A stretch of 64,000 nucleotides of DNA, taken from assembly GCA_014338405.1 (NCBI GenBank), contig JTDE01001585.1:69338-133337 (forward strand). Reading direction: 5' to 3'. The stretch is from Paragonimus skrjabini miyazakii (Eukaryota; Platyhelminthes; Trematoda; Plagiorchiida; Troglotrematidae). The position numbers and the translations under genes were made by a program. Positions 1 to 12,237 of the stretch are shown in pieces; the stretch's first letter is position 1, and each line of letters starts with the position of its first letter. A model generated the notes under the pieces. The model saw only the letters and a program-made list of their open reading frames with translations, was not told where the DNA came from and did no database searches.

Positions 1-1200
1 CTCATGCGCATGCTTGACCACATTTGTCTGTGAATAATGCACATTTTGTTCGATCACCTCGGTAGGTGATGCAATAACTATCCTGTGAACTTCAGTTGAT
101 GAATCCTTGACTACGAATTCTATACAAGTTGGAATAACAGAAATCATCAAACTGCTGATTGGTATTTTGATTATTTATAAGCAGTACGAGTTCTGGTTCA
201 TATATCAGCAAGATATCACTCTCAACTGGTAACAAATGTCGTATTCCAAAATGAGCTGATTAAAAGGTCTACGGGAATGCAACGACTACGGTCACTCTTC
301 AGCAATGTTAAGATTACATTGGCAGAAAGCTTTTTAAATTAGTTGGTAAGGAAAACACTGCCAATGAGTCCAACTATTTCGACGGTTTCGGCGCTAATAG
401 AAGTTCAACTTCTAGGGTCATCGACTGAGGCTATCAGAACATTTTACCACATCTCTCAGAGCGATCTAGCATTATTCACAAACAGTATGGTTGAGCGTTT
501 GCGTGTGCTAATTTGGTTACGTCTAATGTGAGGTCAGTGGCGCAGTGATCAAGCAGACTACTTCATAAAAGCGTGGTCGGAGTTACAATCTCGTTAAACG
601 TATACATTACTGACGAGGACTAGTAAACGTGAGACTGGAGTGTTGGGCTTCTTTTTCAAAACGGCTGCTCAAAAATTCTACGAAAATTACATCGGTAATC
701 AACTTATTGTAAGGTGTGTAAATGTGCTAATAGGGTGATCTGTTAATGTAATTCACTGTCTCTCTCGTGCTGATCGCTCAGTTCAGTTAATATGCGAAAG
801 CAATCGAGGTTGTCGATGAATGTATTTTTCCAACATTAAATTCCCTTTAGCTCTTTTTGTAACACAAATTGAATATGTATATTTTGCGAGACTATTACTC
901 CATTCTATCTGCTCAGCTGATCTACAAACAAGCATCTTAATCCGAAGGATTTGGGAGTGATAGTTAAGCCGGTTGGCTAGCGAAAACCAGTCGGCCAACC
1001 GAATTAAACATAAACGATGAATCGATATTGTCTAATCAGCATTACATAAATGACGGCAAATAGGCTTGAATTGATATTACGCAATAAAACGAATTAGTTT
1101 GGTTGACATGATGCCAAGTTGTCTGGCTATACTGAGTGGTCGACCCAGATTTGGTAACATTCAGCATTATCGTTCGGAATATCTGTCTAGTACCATAAGC
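1..1200. other. Non-coding flank downstream of the NHL exon; nothing recognised
   Basis: This AT-rich sequence shows no recognisable protein, RNA gene or repeat. Short open frames on both strands have no domain pattern. It was checked on the minus strand for the missing sixth NHL blade (a GPQG-like turn followed by a VADSGNH-like strand) without success. It is probably part of the next intron of the TRIM2/3-like gene. Confidence 0.5.
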
Positions 1201-1205
1201 AATGC

Positions 1206-2070
1206 TTGTCTTCAGATGTTCAGTGTTTTCGGTTTTGTTGCACGTACACTGGTCTCGGTTGGAAGGCACGAAACATCAAGCCTTACAGGATGCATGAATC
1301 TCACCTCAAAGAATTCTGTTTCCATTCTATTTACTTCTGCCATGTCATTAATTCAAACGAGTCAACCGCTGCATTCCGGCGAGTAGATAACCGCGTTAAA
1401 GTTTTTTCCGGTTTTGCAGTCAGTTTACATTCACGGTACACCACTTGATGACAAACATGGAGATGAGTTTGTTGTCTGAACTGACGATACGAGTTTAGTG
1501 ATTGTTAACCCTACACCGAGTGGCACACATCGGCTGTGCGTCGGTGCCATTTCACATTGTATATACCAGTTTACATGTGACTGCAAAGAAAGTTACGTAG
1601 ACAGAACCGAGAGATGCTTGATCTCCAGAATGAAGAAACATTTGTCTAAATGGGTGCAGACCTCCGTATTAACGAATAGCGGCAGTGTCGTCGAGCACAA
1701 TCAAAGCAACCAGTGGTCGCAGCCGCTAGACACATCATGACAACTGGTCACGTCATCGACACGACTTACGCATTCAGAATCCTATTACGTCATCCCAATA
1801 CAAGATGCTTGCGGTTTGCCTAGGCTGTCGCAATCAATTGATTGAAGCCCGCTCTGTGGGTTCGGAAACAACAGCTCGTGAGCTTGACCTTGCCCTGGAC
1901 TTAGTGACCTTTCATAACCCACCGATCGACTATCAATCCCACCCACCCCTGACTGTTCAACATAAAAACAGTTTCATGTTATTGTAAATTTGATGCTGAA
2001 GAGTCAATACGAAATGCTTGTGCCTTCCAATTTTCGTGTTCTAACGGTCTTGTTCAAACTCTAGTTACCA
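1206..2070 (+). mobile_element. Penelope-like element, decayed 3' fragment (GIY-YIG endonuclease region)
   Basis: The best part is at about 1550-1740, where HCIYQFTCDCKESYVD and TERCLISRMKKHLSKWV give the GIY-YIG endonuclease of Penelope-like elements (Y-V-D in place of Y-I-G). A frame change follows. In the next frame, about 1725-1895, comes the element's C-terminal tail (TTGHVIDTTYAFRILLRHP, then LRFA and LKPALWVRKQ) with two in-frame stops at the positions of LRFA-E and IN-R. The stretch 1206-1450 (FRRVDNRVK region) may be the preceding linker, but this is weak. The DNA from about 1660 to 1890 is nearly identical to 22607-22855, so both belong to one family. A hammerhead-like motif follows at 1992-2028, and similarity to the other tails extends to about 2065. 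The copy is 5'-truncated and inactive. Confidence 0.82.
1992..2028 (+). ncRNA. Hammerhead-ribozyme-like motif in PLE tail (degenerate copy 1)
   Basis: The core strand CTGAAGA (1996-2002, fits CUGANGA) is followed by a short helix II with loop (GTCAATAC, 2003-2010), and then GAAA (2011-2014). Helix III and helix I are eroded here: the expected GCATC-TACC is TGCC-TTCC. It is identified through its alignment with the better-folded copies at 7031 and 35159. It is probably inactive. Confidence 0.45.
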
Positions 2071-3639
2071 ATACCAAGTCTTTTATGACGAGTGATAATT
2101 GCAATAGTGTCCGAGATTTGTCACGCGGATTTTGTGGGAAACATGCTTGCTATTGTGAGGTTAAGAAGGTTTCTATTGCCTTTTTGATAATCTCTTTATG
2201 AGAATAATGAATTCAAAATCCAGTCGCACGTTCCGTTTGCGTAACTGCTTGAATTCTGTGAGATCTAAAGAGATGTAAACATGGAGGTTCTGATAGGAAT
2301 CAAAATCATACAACCGAAAAAAGTTTAAGTGGAGTGATACGGTTATGGGCCTGAAATAAACGGTTGTCATTTCATTTATTACAGAATTTCCACCAGTTTG
2401 AAAAGAGCTTTCGAGTATACGACACTGAAAGATTTGGTTACGATACGTCAGGCGTCTTATTAGGTATCCAGCTAGTTTAGAGTAAGTAAGTCTATAACAG
2501 AACAAAAAGCGTAAATTGGAATGTTAATTTAACATTTATCTGTTACCTCAAGTTTAAACTGATTGCCAAATACTGTTGTTTCATGCTGACTGTTGCAAAC
2601 ATTTTCTTGGATACCTCGTGACCATCTCTTCCCTGAACTCGACAATTTATTCCTTCAGAGCATAGTTCTTGTGTAATTCATCTTCATTTTTCCTGCTTTA
2701 TCGATCACTGTTTAAGCGATCAGCCAGAACAGTTGTTTGTTTGGTTCTGATGGATATGAGGTTTTTGCCTGTCCTCCTCGTTAGGCTGAGAGACATACGA
2801 ACTACAAGTTATGTTTTTCTCGCCATTTTGTTTTTAAGTATCTGATGTTCTTAGTTTTCTCTGGACCTAGTTTGTCACGATTAAAATAGAGCCGGATAAT
2901 ACTTGCAACTCATTTATACTATGCGTAACATACGGAGCAATTATTCGGTCCATTCGTTGGAATACTCGAGTCTACTATCTGTACGTTACCCAAATGTTAA
3001 ACCCTGTGCTGCCTGCATAGAATTGAAGAGATTCATTCACTCCCGTTAGTTTTTGTTTGTAATACAAATTCTACGGAATATATTCACGGATGAAAGCAGG
3101 TCTTATTCTTTACTAGGGCTGTCAAGAAATTAAACATTAGTCTACTGAACCGGTTGTTTTCAACAAGTTTGTTTTTTGAGGTTAGCTTGGCGAGACAAAA
3201 CGGTACGGTAGCACCGCTTTACTGTGTTGACAAAGTAGCGCTCTTAAAAAGTCAAATTGTAATCTCATTAATATCTATGTAGATTAAGAAAATTGTCACT
3301 CGAACACTGATGTTACCCATAGGAAAGCTTACATACCCGATTAGTAAACAAAGTTTTCCTCTTAGTTCACTTACTTTTTGGAAATGATAAAATATGCTGC
3401 ACCCGTAAAAATACGACTACTAATCACTTAACTCAGTATATTGTTAATTTATTGATTTGACTAAAATTACTCTTAGTTCAAAATCACTCGATCACGACAA
3501 ACATAAGTACGCAGCTGTCGACGCTTTCTCACGCCCAACGTATGTGCTTACTGTCACGGAAAAAATCAGTCAATATATCATAGAGAAAACGAAGGAAGTC
3601 ATCCATATGTGTGAATAATAAATGAATTTGTCTGACTTG
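2071..3639. other. Intronic sequence, nothing recognised
   Basis: Apart from a 110-codon minus-strand open frame (2505-2173) with no recognisable motif and no splice context that would make it the missing NHL exon, this stretch has no features I can support. It lies downstream of the GC donor, so it is presumably the start of the next intron of the TRIM2/3-like gene. Confidence 0.5.
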
Positions 3640-3645
3640 ACTTGC
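3640..3645 (-). other. GC-type splice donor (AG|GCAAGT) after NHL repeat 5
   Basis: On the minus strand the exon ends GTACAG and the intron starts GCAAGT. GC-AG introns characteristically have this strong AG|GCAAGT context. The NHL repeat breaks off exactly here: NNRVQ is normally followed by a V-F/Y strand end, but reading on gives ASQVRQ. No GT donor fits as well within about 10 bases. Not confirmed by a transcript. Confidence 0.7.
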
Positions 3646-4194
3646 CTGTACACGATTATTGCCCCAATCACTGATGTACAATCGATCCAGCTTATCGAAC
3701 GCTAACCCGGTAGGTGAGTGAAACATACCTGACTCCATTCCGTGTACACCGAAACGAAACAGATATAATCCATTCATATCGAATACCTTGATCGCATGTT
3801 GTGTATAGTCCGAAACATAGATCTCATCTTGTGAATTTACTGCTACTGAGACCGGGTTGGTGAACTGATTGTCCGCAGGTCCGCGAGCACCAAAACGATT
3901 AATAAATTTTCCGGTCGGCTTGAAAATACACACCATGCAGGCCTTCTGATCTACGACGAGAATTCGACCTCGACTATCTGCAATGATCCCTTTGGGTCCT
4001 GCCAGATATCGCTGACCAAATCGTGACATGTAAGCACCGGCAGGCGTGTACACGGTTACACAGTGCAAATCGTAATCCGAGACCAGGTAATTCCCGTTTA
4101 TCGTTTCAGCCACGTCTACTGGTCGCATCAACTGACCTGGTTGGATTCCGTACTCACCGAAACGAAACTGAAATTTTTGTTCGGAGCTGAAAAC
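3646..4194 (-). CDS. TRIM2/3-like: TRIM2/TRIM3-like protein, exon with NHL repeats 1 (end) to 5
   Basis: This exon is 549 nt, 183 codons, phase 0 at both ends. It starts after the acceptor TTTCTTTCACAG with VFSSEQKFQFRFGEYG, which completes the NHL repeat begun in the 54.4 kb exon. Four further NHL repeats follow, each with a FRFG/RFG turn, a P-x-G/V-A strand and a closing D-x-x-x-V strand: LVSDYDLHCVTVYT, ILVVDQKACMVCIFK, IYVSDYTQHAIKVFD and LYISDWGNNRVQ. The series closely resembles the six-bladed propeller of TRIM2/TRIM3, which binds protein partners (RNA in some relatives such as Brat). Five blades are present, so the sixth must lie on a later exon. Nothing matching it was seen between 1 and 3645, so it is probably beyond the window edge. 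The exon ends at CAG followed by GCAAGT, a GC-type donor. If the frame is read past this point it soon becomes non-NHL sequence, which supports splicing here. Confidence 0.93.
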
Positions 4195-4208
4195 CTGTGA
4201 AAGAAAAT

Positions 4209-6780
4209 GGCACATTAGACCAGTGTATTCGAACATTCTGTCACAAGATTGTCAGTCGTTTGGTAGGACAGTTTCCCAGTCCTTTCTCATAATGTCTTGA
4301 TAACTTCTGCAATATGTACAAATGGATAAGGCTATCGGATTGAATACATTCGTGATGCCGTGGTTGAGGTCATTGGAGTAGTTGGCAACAGAATTGTCAA
4401 ATAAGAACGCATATTAGACCAGACGTATGCATCACTGGCGCGCTCTGACCAGTGTGGACCTCCAGCTAAGTGGTACATTCAAAGTGAGCAGATTGGAAGG
4501 CCTCCCTAGAAGCAAAAACCGTCATCAGGTTTGAATGATGTTCAGTTCATCTCAGTTATATCTTCGAATATATTTCGGTGTTGATCAACGATTAGACAGT
4601 CTGTTATTACTTAAGGTTTTCACAAGCATTCTCTCCGGTTCATTATACACAAGCTAGTTTTGTTAGGGTCTGCAAACAAAAGGTGTCAAAAAGTGATCTA
4701 AACAAATAAGCGATTAAATTTACAGTGGTTTAAGTGTATACATAAAAAATTTCAAAAAACGTTATATCAAAATGATTGGTGATTTAGTTAAGCCACCCAA
4801 AATAAGGCTGGTCGAACTACATGTGATCAAGTGAAAGATAATGCTATTATTTTACAGTCATTAAGTGCTGTAAGTTCATGGTTGTCGGGTTGAAAAAAAC
4901 TCAAGATGTAGGTTTGGCAGAAGCTGGTGGAATGACGATCCATTTTTAAACAACGGGGCTGTTATTTATCAACGTATGGTATTAAAGCGCAAGATTGTCA
5001 GCAAAGTTAGCCAATGAATGTTTTGTATTCATTCACACTATACAGTTAATTTGTATAGTTCGTAAACTACCAGTACGTTTACACATGAGTCAGTAATCAG
5101 TTTCCACACTGAACACTCCATCTTGCTTCGATGTTTTACCCGTCTCATCGCTATATTTTAAGCAGACCTGAATGGACGCGGTGTAGTTTTGATTACCTTG
5201 AGGTTCTACTACAGTGCACGTCTGGGGATGTTTTTGTGTTCATATAGTTATTGAGTATGTGAAATAATTTATTCTCTCCATAAATTTGAATAGCCTTGAG
5301 AGAAAACACGAAGTTCGCAAGGTGAACTTATTTCATACATTTTTTTTCAATCACGGGCATACAATACTTAAAAAAGAAACAAACGAAAGATTGACTGAAG
5401 AAAAATTAATAATTGCACGTCGTTTAGTTTCAGTTGATCACTAATTTTTCTAGTTTATTTTTTAAAGTGTTACACATTTATGATTGGAAAATTTGTCCAA
5501 AATGAATTAATCTCGCCTATTTCGTGTTCTTCTTGTTCGATTGATATGGATTAAGTAAAACTAAAGCGTACATCACGATAATCTTCCGGTCAATTGCTAT
5601 TGTAAGCCAGCTTTCTAAAACGAGTCAATATCAAAAGAACTATGGAAAAGAATTTGCAGGTCACATTTTACTGTATGAAATGCTGACGCGTACTTTTGAA
5701 GATGGAGATCATACCAAAAAGCTATTTGTTACGGTACTTATGAAGGCATATTCGTTTGTTTGGCCTTTGAAAGCTAGTTGGAGAGATCAATTTACTCTTT
5801 AGCAGTTTCCACCTATTGCCGTCGAGGCTTCCAACTAAGTATGGCATAGTTCCTATAGGCACTTCAATAAATGTAGAGGAAACCACTCTCGTTCGTAGTC
5901 AATCTGTTTATTCTATGCACGGAAACAGTCTGATTATGGTTAAGCGTAACATGTAATGAACCGTCCTTTTGTTTGGAAGATAATTTTTTCCACATGATAT
6001 CGTGTTATTCCGAATGAGCGTTTGTACTAACAATTCCAAAACTCGTAGACTATGGGATCTACGTAAGTTTTAGTATACTGCCCTCCTGTTTTCCTAATTA
6101 GACCATAATGACCTACGGCAAAGTGACGTTGATTTATTACAAACATTCCGGTTTCTGCGTAATGTAATCAATTAAACTGTAGTACAGTCACAAAACCACA
6201 GTTGATCTTATACAGTTGCATTTCTGCAGAAGGGAAGATAAATGCGTAAAAGATTGTATTTCGTGCAGTTTAGCTTAGCAACGCAAGTTTATTTTGTTCC
6301 GGTCAATTAATTGCAGCCAAATAATCTAATTATAGTAAGTGTACTGCATTGTCTGAACGCGAAGTTGAACAATCCAAACTTCAGGAAACGTAGCGATAAG
6401 GTCCGGAGCGAAAGAAACCGTCAGTTGATATCTTAACGCCTAAGTTCAATTATAAATACCACTTCAGCCTTAGGAAACATGTGAATGAAATTTTTACTTC
6501 CTTCAGGTTAATTCGGACTAACCCGTGAAACCGCGGGATATTTATAAAAGGTAGTAACCATAGGTTAGTACAGGCTACAAGTATTGTGTATTTTCCGTTT
6601 GCTGTTCACAACTCAAAACAAAAAATACTCAAATAGGTGAAATTCATTTAACATGTTTTGAATCAACCTGTCTTTTCTCTAACGGAGAAGTTTTACTGAT
6701 ACAGTTTGGATTTTGAACAAAGCAGTAAAACGACAGATAGAAGTAGATGCTAGCATTTCGTATTGCCTCTTCAGTACCAA
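4209..6780. other. Intronic sequence, nothing recognised
   Basis: AT-rich sequence with short homopolymer runs and no open frame of 60 codons or more on either strand. I see no repeat, RNA or protein signal. Confidence 0.5.
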
Positions 6781-7030
6781 ATAACAATAACCAGGAACAT
6801 ATATATGATACTAATATAATGCGTCACACTAATCCGTGTTTCCTGCGTTTCACTGAGGCGGTCGCGATTATTCGTCTCAAGCCAGCATTGTGTGTACAAA
6901 AACAATTATATGTAAGCCTTAGACTCCTATGGACCTAATAGTTTTGCGTTGTTCTTCACCTAATTTGCTATTTTATTTTCTTCACCCTCCACCATAGTAG
7001 TGTCATATATATTTTCCTGGTTATTGTTAT

Positions 7031-7069
7031 TTAGTACGGAAGAAGCAATACGAAATGCTAACATCTACC
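7031..7069 (+). ncRNA. Hammerhead-ribozyme-like motif in PLE tail (copy 2)
   Basis: The core reads CGGAAGA (7037-7043; one change from CUGANGA), a short helix II region AGCAATAC (7044-7051), and GAAA (7052-7055). Helix III is ATG/CAT with loop CTAA (7055-7064), the cleavage base is C7065, and helix I pairs GTA (7034-7036) with TAC (7066-7068). The loop of helix III differs from copy 3 while its paired bases are kept, as expected for a structured RNA. The U-to-G change in the core should disable it. Confidence 0.5.
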
Positions 7070-7080
7070 TCTGTCCGTTT

Positions 7081-7180
7081 NNNNNNNNNNNNNNNNNNNN
7101 NNNNNNNNNNNNNNNNNNNNNNNNNNNNNNNNNNNNNNNNNNNNNNNNNNNNNNNNNNNNNNNNNNNNNNNNNNNNNNNN
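7081..7180. other. Assembly gap (100 N)
   Basis: Exactly 100 N, the conventional length for a gap of unknown size. It falls within the 3' tail of a PLE copy. Confidence 0.99.
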
Positions 7181-7200
7181 TGCTTTGTTCAAATTTATGA

Positions 7201-10200
7201 AGGGAACTAACTGTTTCAACTTTTTAAAAAGACAGTTTGGAATGATAATCGGATTTTTGAATCAATCCACCATAAAAGTAAACGTACACAAGTCGAATCA
7301 CCTTCAAGTCCTTCCCAAAAATGAGTTTGTCTTCAGAAGCCCATGTTTTGGTTTCAAGCCAAAATAATGAATGATTGGCGTTATTCCTATTAATTAGAGG
7401 ACAGTAAGTAGGAAACTCATGGAGGTACCGATTTGTAACACTTAGGACATGAATTCAAATCAAGTTCACAAAATCTTTCTCCATACCGTGAATCTATACT
7501 GTGCTGGAACGGAGCGTGTGCCAATCCCATGAACTGCAATGTGACCCATATGATCCTATTTTGTATCACATTAAGATTCCAGCTAGTGTTGTGTTTCCAA
7601 ACTATCTCGTACAAAAAACTGTGGAACTAGACGGAAGGTGTTACAGTGGTGAATCATTTCCTATATCCTTTTTAGCGTGATCTTTTCATCATATGTCGGT
7701 TTGTTTTTTAACGCATATCCTACGTCTGTGCACAATTTGCGATCAGTTACACCAATAAAAAATAGATATTAGTGAAAGTACTTTTCCTCATTGGTTTTGA
7801 GTTCTTCTGGCCTGCTCAACCATCCTCTAGATGCGTTTCATTGGCAACACTTGACTTCCTTATTCTCCATCTAAAATCACAATACTAGATCCAAAGACCC
7901 GTGTTCATTTTGTGGACTGGCAACATTTCATTACCTGTAGCCGTTTGACTATTCGTTTGTCTAGTCATTTTTCTAGTTCGTATTGCCTATCTGAATAAGC
8001 TTAATGGTAAGTCGATGGCTTTGTGTTATGCAGTGCCTGACTTATTTGTCTTTGAGTATGTGAAAAAATATGGACCATTAAGTCACGTTTCTAGTTAGCA
8101 CTGAAATCTTTTACAGTGAGCTTATGTTCATTGTGAGGTTCCGTTGTCCGTTTCCCATCTCTAACAGCTCCGTAGTGCTGATAAGAGATATCACTGTCAT
8201 GACTGACACAGGAAGATTGTATCAAACACATCATCTCGATAATTCAAACTGAAAAAGTTGGAAAATCGTCCGGTCTGCTTGCAATATCATGCCCTAACTG
8301 CGCTTCACTTCGAAAAACTGGCCTACTGTAGACCTCAAGTATGGTCGCTTCAAAAAGCCCCGTGGAGTGTGCTTCAAGGTTAATTTGTTCTGATGTTCAT
8401 ACAGAAATGAATATTCAGTCTGGCTTAGTCATATTGCACATGTGATCACTTGTCAGATAACCCACTAATTTTTGGGGTTGTGATTAAACCTAACAACATT
8501 AATCGTTTTGGTAACATTTTGAAACAAGAAATTCGGGCCTTATTCAAACACAGTTTACTTTTTATGGGGCCCCTGAAAAATTGCATTCATAATCTTCGCA
8601 AATCTTAAAACCACTCATCAAGGAACCCGTAACGATGATATCGATCGTTGAATGCCAGGCGTCTTCTAAACTAACCTTATCATTCAACTATAACGTAAAC
8701 GAATAAGAGCATTTCAGGTTAACGGGATTTGTAGTATTAGATCGTGTAGGAGTTATGAGAACTTTACTTTTAGTGTACTCACCTCAAATTGACGAGCCAC
8801 ATCTAGGTTTTGTTTGGAGACCTCAGGTTGTTCGTGTCAACTGTTCAATTTCCGTATGCAAATAATCTTGCCTATCATTTAACCAAGGTCGTTGCATCAG
8901 CCGACTAACACTAATCTATGGAGGCGCTGTGTAACTATCATTGGTTGACTGGCTATCACAGTCTTACTGTCCCCATTCACACTCAGGAGCTGTGAATTAA
9001 TCTGCGAACAATATAACAAGTATTGTTCACAAGAAAATATGGCTAGGTGCTCATATATGGTCATATAGCAAAAGCTAACCTGAGGTCTGTGGAGCAATGA
9101 TCAACGGGTTTGCTTTACTAAAGCGTGAACAAAGTTCAGAAGCTGATGATGGTTAGGATAAACCTTACTAGTGTGCTATAATAACAGCGGAATTCTAATA
9201 TATATTGTTTCCTTCAGAAAGGGACTGTCTGGATGGTCAGTGGAAATGTGTAAGCAGCAATTGGTTGTGATTATCTTCAACTTATAAAAAAGGCTTATCC
9301 TTCGTTTTGTACAAAAGCAAACTAGTCACTCTAGTCAAAATCAGACTCATGTTTGAATATTTATTGTTACATCTGAACATCGATCGTGTCACAGCTTGTC
9401 AACGATCAATTCTACAACGCCGTTTTTTGTTCACAGCGATGTGCCTTCGAACCCAGTTTACTTGGATCACTCATATATAGTTTAAGATAATATCGAATGT
9501 GTGACACACTATGGGAGACAGTGACAAACGCTTTATGGTGTGAGTTTTGGGAAGTTGTAAATTTTTATCAAACCAACTCACTATGTCCTGAGATGTTTTA
9601 AGTTGGTCTAGTGTTTTTTCATATTTATTCTGGCACTCAGCCAAAAGCTAACAGTGATTTAATTGTGAAACAGACCCATGCAATTTTTTAAAAATTCTGA
9701 ACAAAGCTATCTTAATCCCTCAAAAATAGATCATTAGCGCCAAACATACGGTTAGCTTTGGAACACATTAAAAACAAACTGAATGATTATCTTAATTAAG
9801 TGCGCCTGTCAATCGTATCAAAATAGTTCACATATATAAAGTGGTGGGTTTTGTTGGAATTTCGTTCAACAGACAAAATATACTCAACACACTAAATGTT
9901 GCGGTTGTTTCTAACGTAATTTAATCACTTTTAGATTAAAGGAAGACAATTATAATGAGATTACTGGTAAATAACTCAATTTGTTATCAAGCTGTTCCAA
10001 ATATCATGGGGCAGAGGCAACAACGATGTGTTCAATTGTTCAAATGAGATGTAGCGTAATATTACAACTGATTAGAACTAGAAGACTGACTTAAGGAGAA
10101 AATTATTGGAAGTGATTAGCAAACACGAGTGAATACGCTTATCACATAAGTGTAAACATATCAACCAAGGCCAGGAATGACATTGCTACAGGTTAACTTG

Positions 10201-11330
10201 CTTGCTGGACCAAACATTTATATACACCCTGAAAATTAATGACGTCGAATTCAGGCGAATCACTATTGCGTTTTATGCTGCTCGAAATGTTTACATACTT
10301 TGCACTTCAGCAAACAACTAACTGAATGAGTCTGAACAACCTAATAATGTTTACATGCCTTGCTGTTCGGCAGATAACAAGTAATTGAATGGGCTTGAGT
10401 CGTCTAGTAAAAATAATCATTATAATACTGAGGGAAAATCTGCTGAACAAATAATAATTCTTGGGTGCAAACAACAGTTTTGTAGTTAATTCGTGATCTC
10501 CTACGCGGGTGCACGTCAATGAATTTTTTCATCGCGATCTAGTTGAAATTTCACATTTTTGGTTACAGAGATCTACGCAAATGAAACGAAATATGTCAAA
10601 CAAAATGTTGGGCGCCGCATTTTTGCGTGGAAAACGTGAAGACACAATAAATAAGACGAACTGTTTACAAGACATACCTTTACAACGGGATGGTTGCTCG
10701 GCCAAAGGTGAGATGTTCTTCGACAATACACCAGGTAAGACAGCTGTTGGAGGACATACCTACTGGCTGACTACACCTAGTGTGTGCAAACTTTTTCCAA
10801 CCTAACCAATCAATAGAGACACAAATCCAGAAGGATTTTGTGAATAATTTCAGTCACACTGAGGGTGAATAAATAGGAAATTGTTTCACAAAGTCTTAAT
10901 TACTTTAATTGCTCGTAAAGCCAGTTAAATTCGTTGGCGGTGTCTAGAGTTAAATGGTCTGAAGACAGTCACGGTTGAATTGTGGTAATCAAGTTTGAAC
11001 AAATTTATGTTTTATCGAGGGGAATGCAAAATTAGACATGACGAGACGAATTATTTAGGTAATCAATTTTTCCAGTACGTTTTCAGTCACGAAAGTAGTT
11101 ATAACGTTGCGGGGTGAATGCGGCTGCAATAACACAGAGGTATTCAGCGTGTTGTAGACTAATTTTGGTTATGTTGAAAACTAATGAACGTAAAAAGTTG
11201 CTCACATCGTTGACTAGTCACAAGACGGAAGATTTTATCTATTTTTCTATACCCGGCTACTAATGGGGAATATGTTTTTGGGTTGACTGTTAATAAACTT
11301 GGATGCAAAGCAGCATTTTCCCGAAACACA
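7201..11330. other. Intronic sequence with one short tandem duplication
   Basis: No gene is supported. Open frames of 65-98 codons (for example 10509-10805 plus) lack recognisable motifs. The only structure seen is the two-copy 60-bp tandem repeat at 10286-10409. Confidence 0.5.
10286..10409. repeat. Two-copy tandem repeat, unit about 60 bp
   Basis: Both units start aatgtttaca and contain, in order, a cttgc or tttgc block, a cagcaaacaac or cagataacaa block, an a-a-t-g-a-g or a-a-t-g-g-g block and a final ctaat or ctagt block. Units begin at 10286 and 10346. The copies are clearly diverged, so the duplication is not recent. Confidence 0.65.
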
Positions 11331-11388
11331 TTTTAGTAGAGCAGTCAGAAACGCGAATGCGCACGATTTATTGCCTGACAAATTTCTC
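11331..11388 (+). repeat. Inverted terminal repeat, left arm (58 bp)
   Basis: Aligns without gaps to the reverse complement of 12219-12276 with 7 mismatches in 58 bases by eye. It sits just past the 3' end of the minus-strand PLE. Confidence 0.8.
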
Positions 11389-11490
11389 AAAAGGAGATTA
11401 TAAAGCGGAAAACAGGGGTAAATTGTAAAACTAGACATATCAGGGAAACACACGGTGGATCTGTTCGCTAATCAAACAATGTCATTATTA

Positions 11491-12237
11491 CTATGGGAAT
11501 GATAAACTAACAAAGGAGTCTTTCTGCACACACAGAGGTGGACACCAACGTTTCAGAGCAACTGCCTCAGCAGATCTTAACAACCGGGGCTTATCAGTTG
11601 CGTAAACAACCGAGAATGCCTGCATGGGGTCCACCTGGTGATGACTCTCCAGGAGATGACGAGCGATCGCTGATGCCGGTGGTTTGTATGGCGGATGCTG
11701 GGTGCACACGTGGGTATCAGTTTGCATCTACATCACATGTTTCCTCACCCATGCTGGGGTGCGTTCCGAGATCCCAATCTTCAGCGTCCGTTCCGTCATG
11801 CCAATGTAGTCGACCTGGTAACTATATGAAAATCTGTAAATGATGTGGGATCTGGCGAACGGATGTATCTTAGGTTTTAGAGGAGGAACAGAAATCCGTT
11901 TTGTGGCGTAGGTTAACACTAGCTTTGTGGCATTATACGTTCGTAATACAGCGACCTTCAATCGGCGTTGTAATGACGTGCTGACATCATCCCCTTTAAA
12001 CGGCAGTTGTAGAAACGCTTTCATATTTGATGCCATCATCAACGTTTGCTCGTGTGGATTTTCTTTAGAAAATTTGGTGATCATTGATTGGGGATATCCG
12101 TTGTCCAAGAGAACCCGATTAATTAGTTGCAGTTCACTCAGGATTGTGTCCTGAGTGCAAATCTTTCTGGCTCTACTGAACAACGTTTTGTTCCATAGTA
12201 CGCACTTGATAATATGTAGAGAAATCTGCCAGGCCAT
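11491..12237 (-). pseudogene. PLE RT-linker, GIY-YIG endonuclease and C-terminal tail, one in-frame stop
   Basis: From 12180 downward the frame gives FSRARKICTQDTILSELQL and LLDNGYPQSMI, the segment after the RT domain of Penelope-like proteins. Then come FLQLPFKGDDVS, the basic linker VAVLRTYNATKLVL, and the endonuclease core IIYRFSYSYQVDYIGMTERT, with YIG in the right context and ERT downstream. A stop at 11730-11728 interrupts the same frame, which then continues with ARHLLESHHQVDPMQAFSV and the end motif LCVQKDSFVSLSFP. PLE endonucleases nick DNA for insertion. Only the part after the RT catalytic core remains, so it cannot transpose by itself. The 5' end merges into the inverted arm around 12219-12237. 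Confidence 0.85.

Larger units (their letters stand above)
6781..7200 (+). mobile_element. Penelope-like element, decayed C-terminal tail and 3' end, interrupted by a gap
   Basis: At about 6818-6938 the plus strand reads MRHTNPCFLRFTEAVAI then RLKPALCVQKQ, the conserved C-terminal end of the PLE protein, closing on WT and a stop as in the copies at 1.9 and 35.07 kb. The 3' untranslated tail follows, with the hammerhead-like motif at 7031-7069. The 100-N gap begins 11 bases later, and sequence after the gap (tgctttgttcaaa) matches the tail of the other copies, so the gap lies inside this element. Everything upstream of the C-terminus is missing. Confidence 0.75.

Noticed and set aside
1..3639. 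Search for the sixth NHL blade exon of the TRIM2/3-like gene
   Set aside because: No minus-strand segment shows the expected turn and closing strand; likely beyond the window.
10509..10805. 98-codon open frame on the plus strand
   Set aside because: No recognisable domain; an overlapping open frame exists on the other strand; treated as chance.
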